Shown here one piece after another: positions 43,970 through 54,149 of a stretch of DNA of 64,000 nt. Source of the stretch: Arion vulgaris. Taxonomy: Eukaryota > Mollusca > Gastropoda > Stylommatophora > Arionidae. The notes under the pieces were generated by a model. It made no database searches. It saw only the letters and a list, made by a program, of their open reading frames with translations, and had not been told where the DNA came from. How positions within the stretch are numbered: position 1 is the first letter of the stretch; each line of letters opens with the position of its first letter. Both the position numbers and the translations under genes were made by a program. The DNA lies in assembly GCA_020796225.1 (NCBI GenBank), contig CM036754.1, forward strand, positions 42,321,779 to 42,385,778, given 5' to 3'.

Positions 43970-46290
43970 CATGATACAACCAAATTAATATTTACCCACA
44001 TGTTCACCTTACTGGTTCATGTAACTTGTATTCTTATACTTGAACTATATTACAACCAAATTAATGTTTACCCACATGTTCAACTTACTGGTTCATGTAA
44101 CTATTGTATTCTTATACTTGAACTATATTAAGATCAAATTAATATTTACCCACATGTTCACCTTACTGGTTCATGTAACTGTTGTATTCTTATACTTGAA
44201 CTATATTACAACCAAATTAATGTTTACCCACATATTCAACTTACTGGTTCATGTAACTGTTGTATTCTTATACTTAAACTATATTACAACCAAATTAATG
44301 TTTACCCACATGTTCAACTTACTGGTTCATGTAACTGTTGTATTCTTATACTTAAACTATATTACAACCAAATTAATGTTTACCCACATATTCAACTTAC
44401 TGGTTCATGTAACTATTGTATTCTTATACTTGAACTATATTACAACCAAATTAATATTTACCCACATGTTCACCTTACTGGTTCATGTAACTGTTGTATT
44501 CTTATACTTGAACTATATTACAACCAAATTAATGTTTACCCACATGTTCAACTTACTGGTTCATGTAACTGTTGTATTCTTATACTTGAACTATATTACA
44601 GCAAATTAATATTTACCCACATGTTCACCTTACTGGTTCATGTGCCTTGTATTCTTATACTTGAACTATATTACAACCAAATTAATGTTTACCCACATGT
44701 TCAACTTACTGGTTCATGTAACTATTGTATTCTTATACTTGAACTATATTAAGATCAAATTAATATTTACCTATCATTCACCTTACTGGTTCATGTAACT
44801 GTGTGTATTCTTATCTTGAACATATTAAGATCAAATTAATGTTTGACCCACATAGTTCAACTTACGGTTCAGTAACTTATTGTATACTTATACTTGAACT
44901 ATGATTACAACCAAATTAATATTTACACAGAAATCACTTCTGGTTCATGTAACTTGTATTCATATATTTGAACGTTATAACAAACCAAATTAATGTTTAC
45001 CCACATGTTCAACTTACTGGTTTCATGTAACTATTGTATTCTTCATATTGAACTATATTAAGATCAAATGTAAGTTACCCACATTTAAATTACTGGTTCA
45101 TTAACATATTATTCTTATACTTGAACTATATTACAACCAAATTAATATTTACCCACATGTTCACCTTACTGGTTCATGTAACTTGTATTCTTATACTTGA
45201 ACTATATTACAACCAAATTAATATTTACCCACATGTTCAACTTACTGGTTCATGTAACTTGTATTCTTATACTTGAACTATATTACAACCAAATTAATAT
45301 TTACCCACATGTTCAACTTACTGGTTCATGTAACTTGTATTCTTATACTTGAACTATATTACAACCAAATTAATGTTTACCCACATGTTCAACTTACTGG
45401 TTCATGTAACTGTTGTATTCTTATACTTGAACTATATTAAGATCAAATTAATATTTACCCACATGTTCACCTTACTGGTTCATGTAACTGTTGTATTCTT
45501 ATACTTGAACTATATTAAGATCAAATTAATGTTTACCCACATGTTCAACTTACTGGTTCATGTAACTATTGTATTCTTATACTTGAACTATATTACAACC
45601 AAATTAATGTTTACCCACATGTTCACCTTACTGGTTCATGTAACTTGTATTCTTATACTTGAACTATATTACAACCAAATTAATGTTTACCCACATGTTC
45701 AACTTACTGGTTCATGTAACTTGTATTCTTATACTTGAACTATATTACAACCAAATTAATATTTACCCACATGTTCAACTTACTGGTTCATGTAACTATT
45801 GTATTCTTATACTTGAACTATATTAAGATCAAATTAATGTTTACCCACATGTTCAACTTACTGGTTCATGTAACTATTGTATTCTTATACTTGAACTATA
45901 TTACAACCAAATTAATATTTACCCACATGTTCAACTTACTGGTTCATGTAACTTGTATTCTTATACTTGAACTATATTACAACCAAATTAATGTTTACCC
46001 ACATGTTCACCTTACTGGTTCATGTAACTTGTATTCTTATACTTGAACTATATTACAACCAAATTAATGTTTACCCACATGTTCAACTTACTGGTTCATG
46101 TAACTATTGTATTCTTATACTTGAACTATATTACAACCAAATTAATATTTACCCACATGTTCACCTTACTGGTTCATGTACTTTGTATTCTTATACTTGA
46201 ACTATATTACAACCAAATTAATATTTACCCACATGTTCACCTTACTGGTTCATATAACTGTTGTATTCTTATACTTGAACTATATTTGAT
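43970..46290. repeat. 78-79-bp minisatellite, about 30 copies
   Basis: Unit aactatattacaaccaaatt, aatgtttacccacatgttca, acttactggttcatgtaact, gttgtattcttatacttg. The largest array in the window (2.3 kb). Subtypes differ at ttacaacc or ttaagatc and at the presence of gtt/att before gtattc. A degraded zone lies at 44770-45115. Confidence 0.97.
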
Positions 46291-47084
46291 AAATGATATG
46301 TAATTTTGTAGATAAATGAATCTGTATTATGACAAGCCTACAGAATGGGGCAGTATATGTTAACAACCGGCTATACTATTAGAATATTTAAAAGTTAATT
46401 TAGAGCTAATTTGGCAATAAAATCAATCATAACAAAGTCTACGGCACATGACCAAATAAACAGACAACTGGTACAGATAGCGGCATTTGGTAAGAATGTG
46501 TTAACCGGAGAAAAAAGTGTACTGATAAACAGTCTTATTAAGTTGAGTCACAATCGTGAAACTAGAAAGACATGAATAACGGCCCGGAGTTATGATACAC
46601 TTTAATCATTTTCTTAAAATACTAATTATCGATATAAGGGAAAACTGCAGTGAAATTTGCTCTAGAGAATTGTTTTATATCTTTTTATGGTACCTAGCGA
46701 CCCCATGGACTCAACGCACTACATTTCTACGCTTCTTAGTACATTCTCTTCTCATGCTCTACATTCTATATGTGCATGTGTTAAATGTATATAAGTTATA
46801 TATATATATATTTGATTTTTATTGTTTATCTTCTTTTTTTCACTTCTAGTTTTGTGCAATAATTTCGTTGTTCGTTTTTAGTCACAGATTTTCATTTTAC
46901 AGCAGTTATGAATTTATCGTCTGATTCTATTTATAGTGTGCAGTGTAAGAAGTGAATTTCTTCACTTCTGTTGTATCCTTTGTTTGATAAAGACCTTTTG
47001 GTCGAAACGTTGCTGTGTATTGTTATTGTTTTTGTATTTTGTAAATCTACAGTACTTTGTTTTTAAAATACTTCTTCTTCTTTT
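46291..47084. other. Mostly unique DNA; conserved TTGATAAAG...GAAAC motif
   Basis: At 46983-47010 tttgataaagaccttttggt then cgaaacg forms a short gacc/ggtc hairpin between TGATAA and GAAA. The same arrangement is on the minus strand at about 35647-35675. Otherwise nothing recognised; a (TA)n tract lies at 46795-46812. Confidence 0.4.
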
Positions 47085-47560
47085 TTGTCGTCACACTGCT
47101 ACCGGGTTGTTGCCCAGTGTCGTCACACTGCTGCGGGTTGTTGCCCAGTGTCGTCACACTGCTACCGGGTTGTTGCCCAGTGTCGTGGTTTTCTGTTTTT
47201 GTCTTGCGCTGTTCTGGTAGCTTGTGTGATTGTTATCTTTGCTCTTTCACAGGATTATGCTACGCCATTTAACCATCTTTTCCGTGGTCTTCCTCTTGCC
47301 TTCTTTCCCGATGTTCTGTTGTAGAAGACTCTGTATACTGTGGAGTTTGGATGCATTCTTATTAAGTGGCCAAACCACTTCATTCTTTGTTTATCTATGT
47401 AATTCAAGCACGGTTTTGTGCCAACTTTCTTTCTTATGCTGATGTTAGTGATTCTGTCTTTTCTTGTGTTGTTGGTAACTTTTCGCAGGCAACGCATTTC
47501 ACATGTAGTTATTTTTGTGACTGCGCTTTGCTCAATGTCCATCTTTGGCTCTGGTAACAC
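47085..47560 (-). pseudogene. LINE C-terminus and 3' tail, 5'-truncated
   Basis: Minus strand from about 47530: ITTCEMRCLRKVTNNTRKDR, NISIRKKVGTKPCLNYIDKQ, RMKWFGHLIRMHPNSTVYRV, SGKKARGRPRKRWLNGVA. One open frame of 101 codons. It is the CEMRCLRK...TRKDR...WFGHL.RM...GRPRKRW pattern of a non-LTR C-terminus. Then the 3' UTR with a 32-bp tandem repeat. The best-preserved relic of this family here, but it has no RT core. Confidence 0.85.
47090..47186. repeat. 32-bp tandem repeat in LINE 3' UTR, 3 copies
   Basis: Unit tcgtcacactgctaccgggt plus tgttgcccagtg. It is the same 3'-terminal segment amplified with a different period (51 bp) at 5490-5705 and single at 20400-20440. Confidence 0.92.
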
Positions 47561-48007
47561 AAAGTAGGTATAAAAATGCTGTTAATCATCTGTTGCTTAG
47601 CTGCCTGTGAAATTTTTGGGTGCCTTAACAATGGGGCTAGTTGGTAGATAAAATACTAACCACATTTAATTTAATAATAATAAATCTCCTTCAGAATGTA
47701 GATTTTACAGCTATCTGACCACATTCTTCATACAAACCAAACACTTAGTCTCGGCTTAGGCCACAGAAAATAAATAGCAATTTAAAGTATGTTTTTGTTT
47801 TGTTTTTGGTCGATACTTTTATTTCTTGTAAAGCCATGTGTAATCTATTTCAAGCCATTGTTTACGGTGCTTACAATAATGGATGTCTGAAGCGAATAAT
47901 AGTTCAGTTGATGGACTCGTTTATAGACGGACACGACGTTTCACCTTTAATTTAGAACAAATTATTGTCTATCACTGATGTCTCTAGTTTAACTCTCGGT
48001 ATATGGA

Positions 48008-48055
48008 CACTACTGGGCAACAACCCAGTAGCAGTGTGACGACAAAAGAAGAGGA
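48008..48055 (+). mobile_element. Isolated LINE 3' tail with stem-loop
   Basis: ctactggg (48010-48017), caacaa loop, cccagtag (48024-48031): a perfect 8-bp stem with a 6-nt loop. Then cagtgtgacgacaaaagaag, the 3' end of the LINE family at 47085. This is an extreme 5' truncation. Confidence 0.75.
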
Positions 48056-48119
48056 AGATACGCACACCAGAACCAAGTTTTCAAGTGTTGGTTTTAGAAT
48101 ACAATTGTTGTAAGAAACA

Positions 48120-48360
48120 GCCGCCCGTATGTTGCTGGGGCTCGCAAGGAGCAAAGAATAGTAACACTGCGACCTACAAGGCATGTCGTAAAAGGCGACT
48201 GAGGTAGGGATCTAGAGAAGTTACTCTAGTAAATAAAAAGCATTGCATAAATCGGATGTGCTGTTTACTGTAGGCGCCTAACTGGCACAACGAACAATCG
48301 CTCTTAGGCTCGGGTCACATACAAATCACAAAGTGGGCTAACAAGTGAACATATACTAAG
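48120..48360 (+). mobile_element. SINE family E
   Basis: gcaaagaatagtaacactgc, gcatgtcgtaaaaggcgact, tctagtaaataaaaagcatt and ctaactggcacaacgaacaa; ends aagaagaa. Confidence 0.8.
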
Positions 48361-48404
48361 AAGAATGAAATAAACATCAGATTACAATTCATTTATGGAG
48401 AGTC

Positions 48405-48697
48405 AAATTTAATGTTCTACCTCAAATTTATCTTCACATTAACAAATGACTATACATAAATAACATCAAATTTATCTTCCACATTCAACAAATGACTATA
48501 CAAAATAACATCAAATTATCTTCACATTCAACAAATGACTATACATAAATAACATCAAATTTATCTTCCACATTCAACAAATGACTATACACAAATAACA
48601 TCAAATTATCTTCCACATTCAACAAATGACTATACAAAATAACATCAAATTTATCTTCACATTCAACAAATGACTATACACAAATAACTATCAAATG
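48405..48697. repeat. 45-bp minisatellite, about 6 copies
   Basis: Unit caaatttatcttccacattc, aacaaatgactatacaaaat, aacat. Confidence 0.95.
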
Positions 48698-48774
48698 GAT
48701 CATGTTTAAACACACATTTCAACAGAGCATTTGGGCACGTCAAGTGTATTTGTGGGAAAATTGCTACTGCTGAC

Positions 48775-49108
48775 ATGGTTTGCTAGGTGGCTTATCATAC
48801 TCTAAGAGATCATCTGCTAGGTGGTTTATCATACTCTAAGAGATCATCTGCTAGGTGGCTTATCATACTCTAAGAGATCATCTGCTAGGTGGTTTTCATA
48901 CTCTAAGAGATCTCTCTTCTTATCATACTCTAAGAGATCATCTGCTAGGTGGTTTATCATACTCTAGGAGATAATCTGCTGGTGGCTTATCATACTCTAG
49001 AGATCATCTGCTAGGTGGTTTATCATACTCTAGAGATCATCTGCTGGTGCTTATCATACTCTAAGAGATCATCTGCTAGGTGGTTTATCGTACTCTAGGA
49101 GATAATCT
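48775..49108. repeat. 35-bp minisatellite, about 10 copies
   Basis: Unit gctaggtggtttatcatact ctaagagatcatct, with several one-base losses. Confidence 0.95.
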
Positions 49109-49424
49109 GTTTTGTTTGTGTATCAGTGTTACTGGAAGCTTCTCAGATCTATCTATCTGTCTGTCATAGATCTAATTGTCTGTCTATCTTTCTCTATCTG
49201 TTGTTCTTTTATTAATTTACGGGTTTTCCCCCCTCCATTCCCGCTATGAATTCAGGAGTAGTCATTGTATCTAATATGTCATCTCTGACTGAGTTTTGTG
49301 TGAAGGCTTGCTTTCTTTATCACTAGTGACCCTCGCTATTCAGGCGAGCCTTACTCCAACTTCAGAAATAATGATTAGTTTCATTCGTCATCATCTTCTA
49401 ATTTCTTCATTTTATTTCTCCTTG

Positions 49425-50285
49425 TTATATCTTCATCTCTTCTAAGATATCTTCATCTCTTCTATCTTCACCACTTCTATCTTCATCTCTTCTAAGATAT
49501 CTTCATCTCTTCTATCTTCACCACTTCTATCTTCATCTCTTCTAAGATATCTTCATCTCTTCTATCTTCATCTCTTCTATCTTCATCACTTCTATCTTCA
49601 TCTCTTCTATCTTCACCACTTCTATCTTCATCACTTCTATTTTCATCTCTTCTATCTTCATCTCTTCTATCTTCATCTCTTCTATCTTCATCTCTTCTAT
49701 CTTCATCTCTTCTATCTTCACCACTTCTATCTTCATCACTTCTATCTTCATTTTTCTATCTTCACCACTTCTATCTTCATCCTCTATCATATTCAGCTAT
49801 CATTCTTCTAAACTTCCATCTCTTCTATTTATCTTCAGCTTTCATCTCTTTATCTTACCACTCCTATCTTCATCACTTCTATCTTTCCAAATTCTACATA
49901 TGACTTATTTCATCTTTCATCTCATCTTCTAAATTCTTCATTTTATTTCTCCTTACTTCTATCTTCATCTCTTCTATCTTCACCACTTCTATCTTCATCT
50001 CTTCTATCTTCATCTCTTCTATCTTCATCTCTTCTATCTTCATCTCTTCTATCTTCATCTCTTCTATCTTCATCTCTTCTATCTTCATCTCTTCTATCTT
50101 CATCTCTTCTATCTTCATCTCTTCTATCTTCATCTCTTCTATCTTCAACTCTTCTATCTTCATCTCTTCTAAGATATCTTCATCTCTTCTATCTTCATCT
50201 CTTCTATCTTCATCTCTTCTATATATCTTTCATCTCCTCTATCTTCATCTTTTTCATTCTTCTATCTTCATCTCTTTCTATCTCA
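49425..50285. repeat. 15-bp polypyrimidine minisatellite, about 55 copies
   Basis: Unit tctatcttcatctct with caccact and catcact variants. The minus strand reads MKIEE. A degraded zone lies at 49750-49930; 49975-50160 is nearly perfect. Confidence 0.97.
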
Positions 50286-50298
50286 CCACTTCTAAGAT

Positions 50299-50454
50299 TT
50301 GCTGAAATCAGATGCATGTGTCCTAAACGTGTAGAAGTCTATGCGTTTAGGGGCCTACAAACCAATGTGCAATGTATACACGTTCCTGGCAAAGATCAAA
50401 CACGTCACAAAGAGTGATTATAATTGGTCGTCAAGAACGAACGCAAAGAAGAAG
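50299..50454 (+). mobile_element. SINE family D, 5'-truncated, inserted in the 15-bp array
   Basis: 156-bp 3' part of SINE D ending in gcaaagaagaag, flanked by a perfect 11-bp duplication acttctaagat (50288-50298 and 50455-50465). Joining the flanks restores the array sequence aagatatcttcatctct found elsewhere in the same array. Confidence 0.95.
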
Positions 50455-50499
50455 ACTTCTAAGATATCTTCATCTCTGTTATGATTTTCTGCTTGTTAT

Positions 50500-50588
50500 G
50501 TGTTCACGTTGAGGATGTAAAAATACTGTTAACAATTTAAATTCGATAAGAATAAGCTGGAAAGCCGCTACCCATGCAAAATGTTATA
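50500..50588. mobile_element. Module B fragment
   Basis: gtgttcacgttgaggatgta and gctggaaagccgctacccat correspond to module B of the composite element (compare 11215-11275). Confidence 0.55.
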
Positions 50589-50589
50589 A

Positions 50590-51257
50590 CAGTGCATCAC
50601 CAAATAGTTTGTCCTGTGCAGAGCTTTGCCACCCTATCAGTTCTGCGAATTTCTTCTCATATGCTAGATGTCTCGCTTCTGCAGCCAATCAAATCATCAG
50701 TTACACTCAGAACTCATCTTCTCCGTGGTCTTCCTCTTCTCCACTTTGCCGGAATGTTTTCTTCTATAATGATCTTCTCCAACCCTCTGTGTCTCTTTAT
50801 TATCTGTCCAAAATATTTTAATTTTCTCATTCCTCTTTGTAGCATCAGTCAGTTTTATTTGATTCTGAGTTCTCTCTGGATAGATCTATTTGTTCTCGTC
50901 TCTGTCTATCAGCAACACAAATATGTTTTCCACTACCTTGTTAAATGTCCATGCTTCACACCCATACATTATCAGCAACACAAATATGTTTTCCACTACC
51001 TTGTTAAATGTCCATGCTTCACACCCATACATTATCAGCAACACAAATATGTTTTCCACTACCTTGTTAAATGTCCATGCTTCACACCCATACATTATCA
51101 GCAACACAAATATGTTTTCCACTACCTTGTTAAATGTCCATGCTTCACACCCATACGTTGCCACTGGGAATATGCGTGCTCTTAGTATTCCGAATGTTAT
51201 TTCTCTATCATTTTCATTCATTACTGTTTTAAATTGTTTAATATTTTGTAAGACCAT
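50590..51257 (-). pseudogene. LINE RT C-terminal relic with amplified YGCEAW segment
   Basis: Minus strand from 51257: LQNIKQFKTVMNENDREITF, LRARIFPVATYGCEAWTFNK. The last part is repeated four times. Then KLKYFGQII-like, FRQ..GLEKIIIEEN, RRGRPRRRW and an HLAY-like tail. This is the order expected for the thumb-to-C-terminus of a LINE RT. Frameshifts separate the blocks. Confidence 0.8.
50905..51157. repeat. 63-bp minisatellite (YGCEAW coding), 4 copies
   Basis: Unit atcagcaacacaaatatgtt, ttccactaccttgttaaatg, tccatgcttcacacccatac, att. All four copies are nearly identical, in frame with the RT relic on both sides. Confidence 0.97.
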
Positions 51258-51259
51258 AT

Positions 51260-51790
51260 TTGATCCTTGAAAGTGCCTTCATCCTATTTCTATCTCTTGC
51301 TAGCAGTCAACCGAGATATTACAAAACTGTTCGTACTTTCTATTTTCTCTTCATTGATACAAATCTCATCCTTGAAAGTGCCTTCATCCTATTTCTATCT
51401 CTTGCTAGTAGTCAACCGAGATATTACAAAACTGTTCTCTTTCTACTTTCTTTTCTTGATAAATTTTCACCTTGAGTTCACTGTCCAATCTATTTTCTAT
51501 CTCTTGCTAGCATCAGTCAGTTATTCAGAAAGTTCTCTTTCTATTTTCTCTGTCCCTCGAAAACAAAATTTTCATCCTTGAAAGTCTGCTTCATCCTATT
51601 CCACTTTGATAGCTGCTCAGTACCCAAGATATTTCTCTATCAATCCATTCATTACTTTCTATTTTTCTTTTTGAGACAAATCTTTATCCTTGAAAGTGCC
51701 TTCATCCTATTTCTATCTCTTGCTAGTAGTCAACCGAGATATTACAAAAACTGTTTGTACTTTCTATTTTCTCTTCATTGATACAAATCT
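51260..51790. repeat. Irregular tandem repeat, about 106-200 bp period, 4-5 copies
   Basis: ccttgaaagtgccttcatcc recurs at 51265, 51371, 51688 and (variant) 51570, each followed by atttctatctcttgctag and caaccgagatattacaaaac. It abuts the RT relic at its upstream (right) side and is probably expanded RT coding sequence. Confidence 0.85.
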
Positions 51791-51936
51791 CATTTGTTAT
51801 GCTTGTTTTATCCGTTTCATTATTGTTGTTTGTGACAAATTACAGTAATAAATAGACAAATAAATTCGACAAATGTTTATCCTTGTCAAACTTACATCAG
51901 CAATTCTTCCTAGAACAAATCAGATATGATATCATG

Positions 51937-52101
51937 CAGTGGCGGCTCGTGATCATTTTTGTTGGTGGGGCCAGACATTTTTTTACGGATAAATCATGGT
52001 TTGTGGTTGCTATATTTTAATTGATAACGTGTATAAATACACGTTATACATTATTTTTGGTGGGGCCGACCCCTCTGGCCCTTAATGACGAGCCGCCACT
52101 G
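51937..52101. mobile_element. MITE, CAGTGGCGGC family, copy 2
   Basis: Same 14-bp perfect terminal inverted repeats as 33617-33779. 165 bp, flanked by atatcatg (51929-51936) and ataccatg (52102-52109), 7 of 8 identical. Subterminal ttggtggggccag and ggtggggccgacc. Confidence 0.92.
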
Positions 52102-52230
52102 ATACCATGCTATATTATAACTTCAGATGTGGTACGTTAAAGTGGAGGTTTTCTGTTTGTCAAATCGTAATGTTAACCTCCTGTACAAATGTATATCCTG
52201 CTTGATAATATTATTTATTGTCTATCCCCA

Positions 52231-52349
52231 GGTGGAAGATGACATTGCTTGGCCACTCGTGCTTTTAAGCGTAGGGGTGGGAGCTTTAATTTCCGTTCTA
52301 GTGCCAGATGAGTCACCCTTATGTTATATCCGTGTTTATGTAGTGTAGT
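52231..52349 (+). CDS. Weak candidate host exon with a membrane segment
   Basis: A pyrimidine-rich attatttattgtctatccccag precedes 52231 like a 3' splice site. The open frame after it reads VEDDIAWPLVLLSVGVGALI, SVLVPDE and ends 13 codons later at a stop. The hydrophobic stretch followed by VPDE resembles the last membrane helix and LPET-like end of major-facilitator organic ion transporters, but only about 40 residues are present and no neighbouring exon was found. It could be chance. Unlike its surroundings it is not repetitive. Confidence 0.25.
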
Positions 52350-52389
52350 CTTGATATTGTCTATCTATCTTTTTCTTCATCTTCTCTTG

Positions 52390-52650
52390 GCTCTAGTACC
52401 TGATCTCTGTTTATGGTAAGCGGTTAGTTGTGGTTGGTTGTATTCCACTCATTAAATGTCCAAACCACTGCATTTGTTGTCTTTCAATGTATTAGGTGCA
52501 TGAAGTTATGCCCACTCTACTTCTGATGTCCTCATTTCGTAGTCTATCTTTCCTGGTGACTCCCACTGCTTTCCTCAAGCATTTCATTTCACAAGTGATG
52601 AGCTTTCTGTGGTGTGTTGCTGTAAGAGACCAAGTTTGGCACTGGTACCA
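52390..52650 (-). pseudogene. LINE RT C-terminal relic beside a 26-bp array
   Basis: Minus strand: QTWSLTATHHRKLITCEMKC, LRKAVGVTRKDRLRNEDIRS, RVGITSCTYIERQQMQWFGH. It is the same family as 47085-47560, with the block order intact. The residues just before QTWS, which should be a YG motif, are supplied by the array (WYQC repeats). Confidence 0.8.
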
Positions 52651-53515
52651 TAGTGTTGGTAGTAACACTGGTAACATAGTGTTGTAGTAACACTGTACCA
52701 TAGTTTGGTAGTAACACTGGTACATAGTGTTGTGTAACACTGGTACCGTAGTGTTGGTAGTAACACTGGTACCATAGTGTTGGTAGTAACACTGGTACCA
52801 TAGTGTTGGTAGTAACACTGGTAACATAGTGTTGGTAGTAACACTGGTACCATAGTGTTGGTAGTAACACTGGTACCATAGTGTTGGTAGTAACACTGGT
52901 AACATAGTGTTGGTAATAACACTGGTACCATAGTGTTGGTAGTAACACTGGTACCATAGTGTTGGTAGTAACACTGGTACATAGTGTTAGTAGTAACACT
53001 GGTACCATAGTGTTGGTAGTAACACTGGTACCATAGTGTTGGTAGTAACACTGGTACCATAGTGTTGGTAGTAACACTGGTACCATAGTATTGTAGTACA
53101 CTGGTACCATAGTTTGGTAGTAACACTGGTACCTAGTGTTGTAGTAAACGTACTAAGTGCTTGCGTAACATCGTAACATAGTGCTTGTATAACACTAGTA
53201 CCATAGTAGTTGTATAGATTGATAATAGGTAGGAAACACAACAATGAATACACTGTACCATAGTGTAGTACAGCACGAGTTTGTGAAGGTACCTGAAATG
53301 TTGGTAGTAACACTGGCACCATAGTGTTGGTAGTAACACTGGTAACATAGTGTTGGTAGTAACACTGGTAACATAGTGTTGGTAGTAACACTGGTACCAT
53401 AGTGTTGGTAGTAACACTGGTACCATAGTGTTGGTAGTAACACTGGTACCATAGTGTTGGTAGTAACACTGGTACCATAGTGTTGGTAGTAACACTGGCA
53501 CCATAGTGTTGGTAG
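52645..53515. repeat. 26-bp minisatellite, about 33 copies
   Basis: Unit actggtaccatagtgttggt plus agtaac. Regular at 52740-53090 and 53305-53515, with a degraded segment at 53090-53300. The open frames in all minus frames (160-186 codons) are repeat by-products. Confidence 0.97.
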
Positions 53516-53534
53516 AATAATATGCATACCAAAA

Positions 53535-53815
53535 TTAAAATGTGCACGTCCTAAATGCCGTAGGGACCTAACGGAAACGCAAAGTGCTCACATTTCTGCG
53601 CAAACCACATAGATCACAAAGAGTAGTTAACTTAGTTGATAATAAGGAAGGCAAACAACAAACAACAATACAAGCCACCCTCGCCAACGCTACGGAGTTT
53701 GTGCAAAGGTCGCTGAAATAATTATGTATAAGAAATAGATCAGAGCACACATTGTTATTCACTAAAATATCACAAGGATGATGATGATAGTAATAATAAA
53801 TCAATTGATAATGTG
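53535..53815. mobile_element. Degraded SINE E and reversed element A fragments
   Basis: 53545-53640 resembles the 3' half of SINE E (cacaaagagtagttaac). 53680-53780 is module A on the minus strand (gccaacgctacggagtttgt, gagcacacattgttattcac). Confidence 0.5.
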
Positions 53816-54149
53816 ATCTGATAATTGATAGAATAACTGAGAAGAATACAATAGGAAAATAGAAGAAAAGAAAATATTCAAATCAAATAGAACAAGCAGA
53901 GAAATATCCCGCTAACAAATGCAGTGATTAAGATGGATAGAATTCAAGAAGCCGATGGAATATAACAAAGAAATGAATAAAGCTTAGAATGAAATAGAAC
54001 AAATTACCCAGCAGACGTTGATATGGATAATAGAAATGGATCTGAAAGGACAGGAAATTACGAAAGTGATCTTCAAGGACAGAGATGAATTGTCAACGAC
54101 TTTGTCTGCAGGAAAGAAAAAAAAACTCAAATTACATGATAATAAGACA

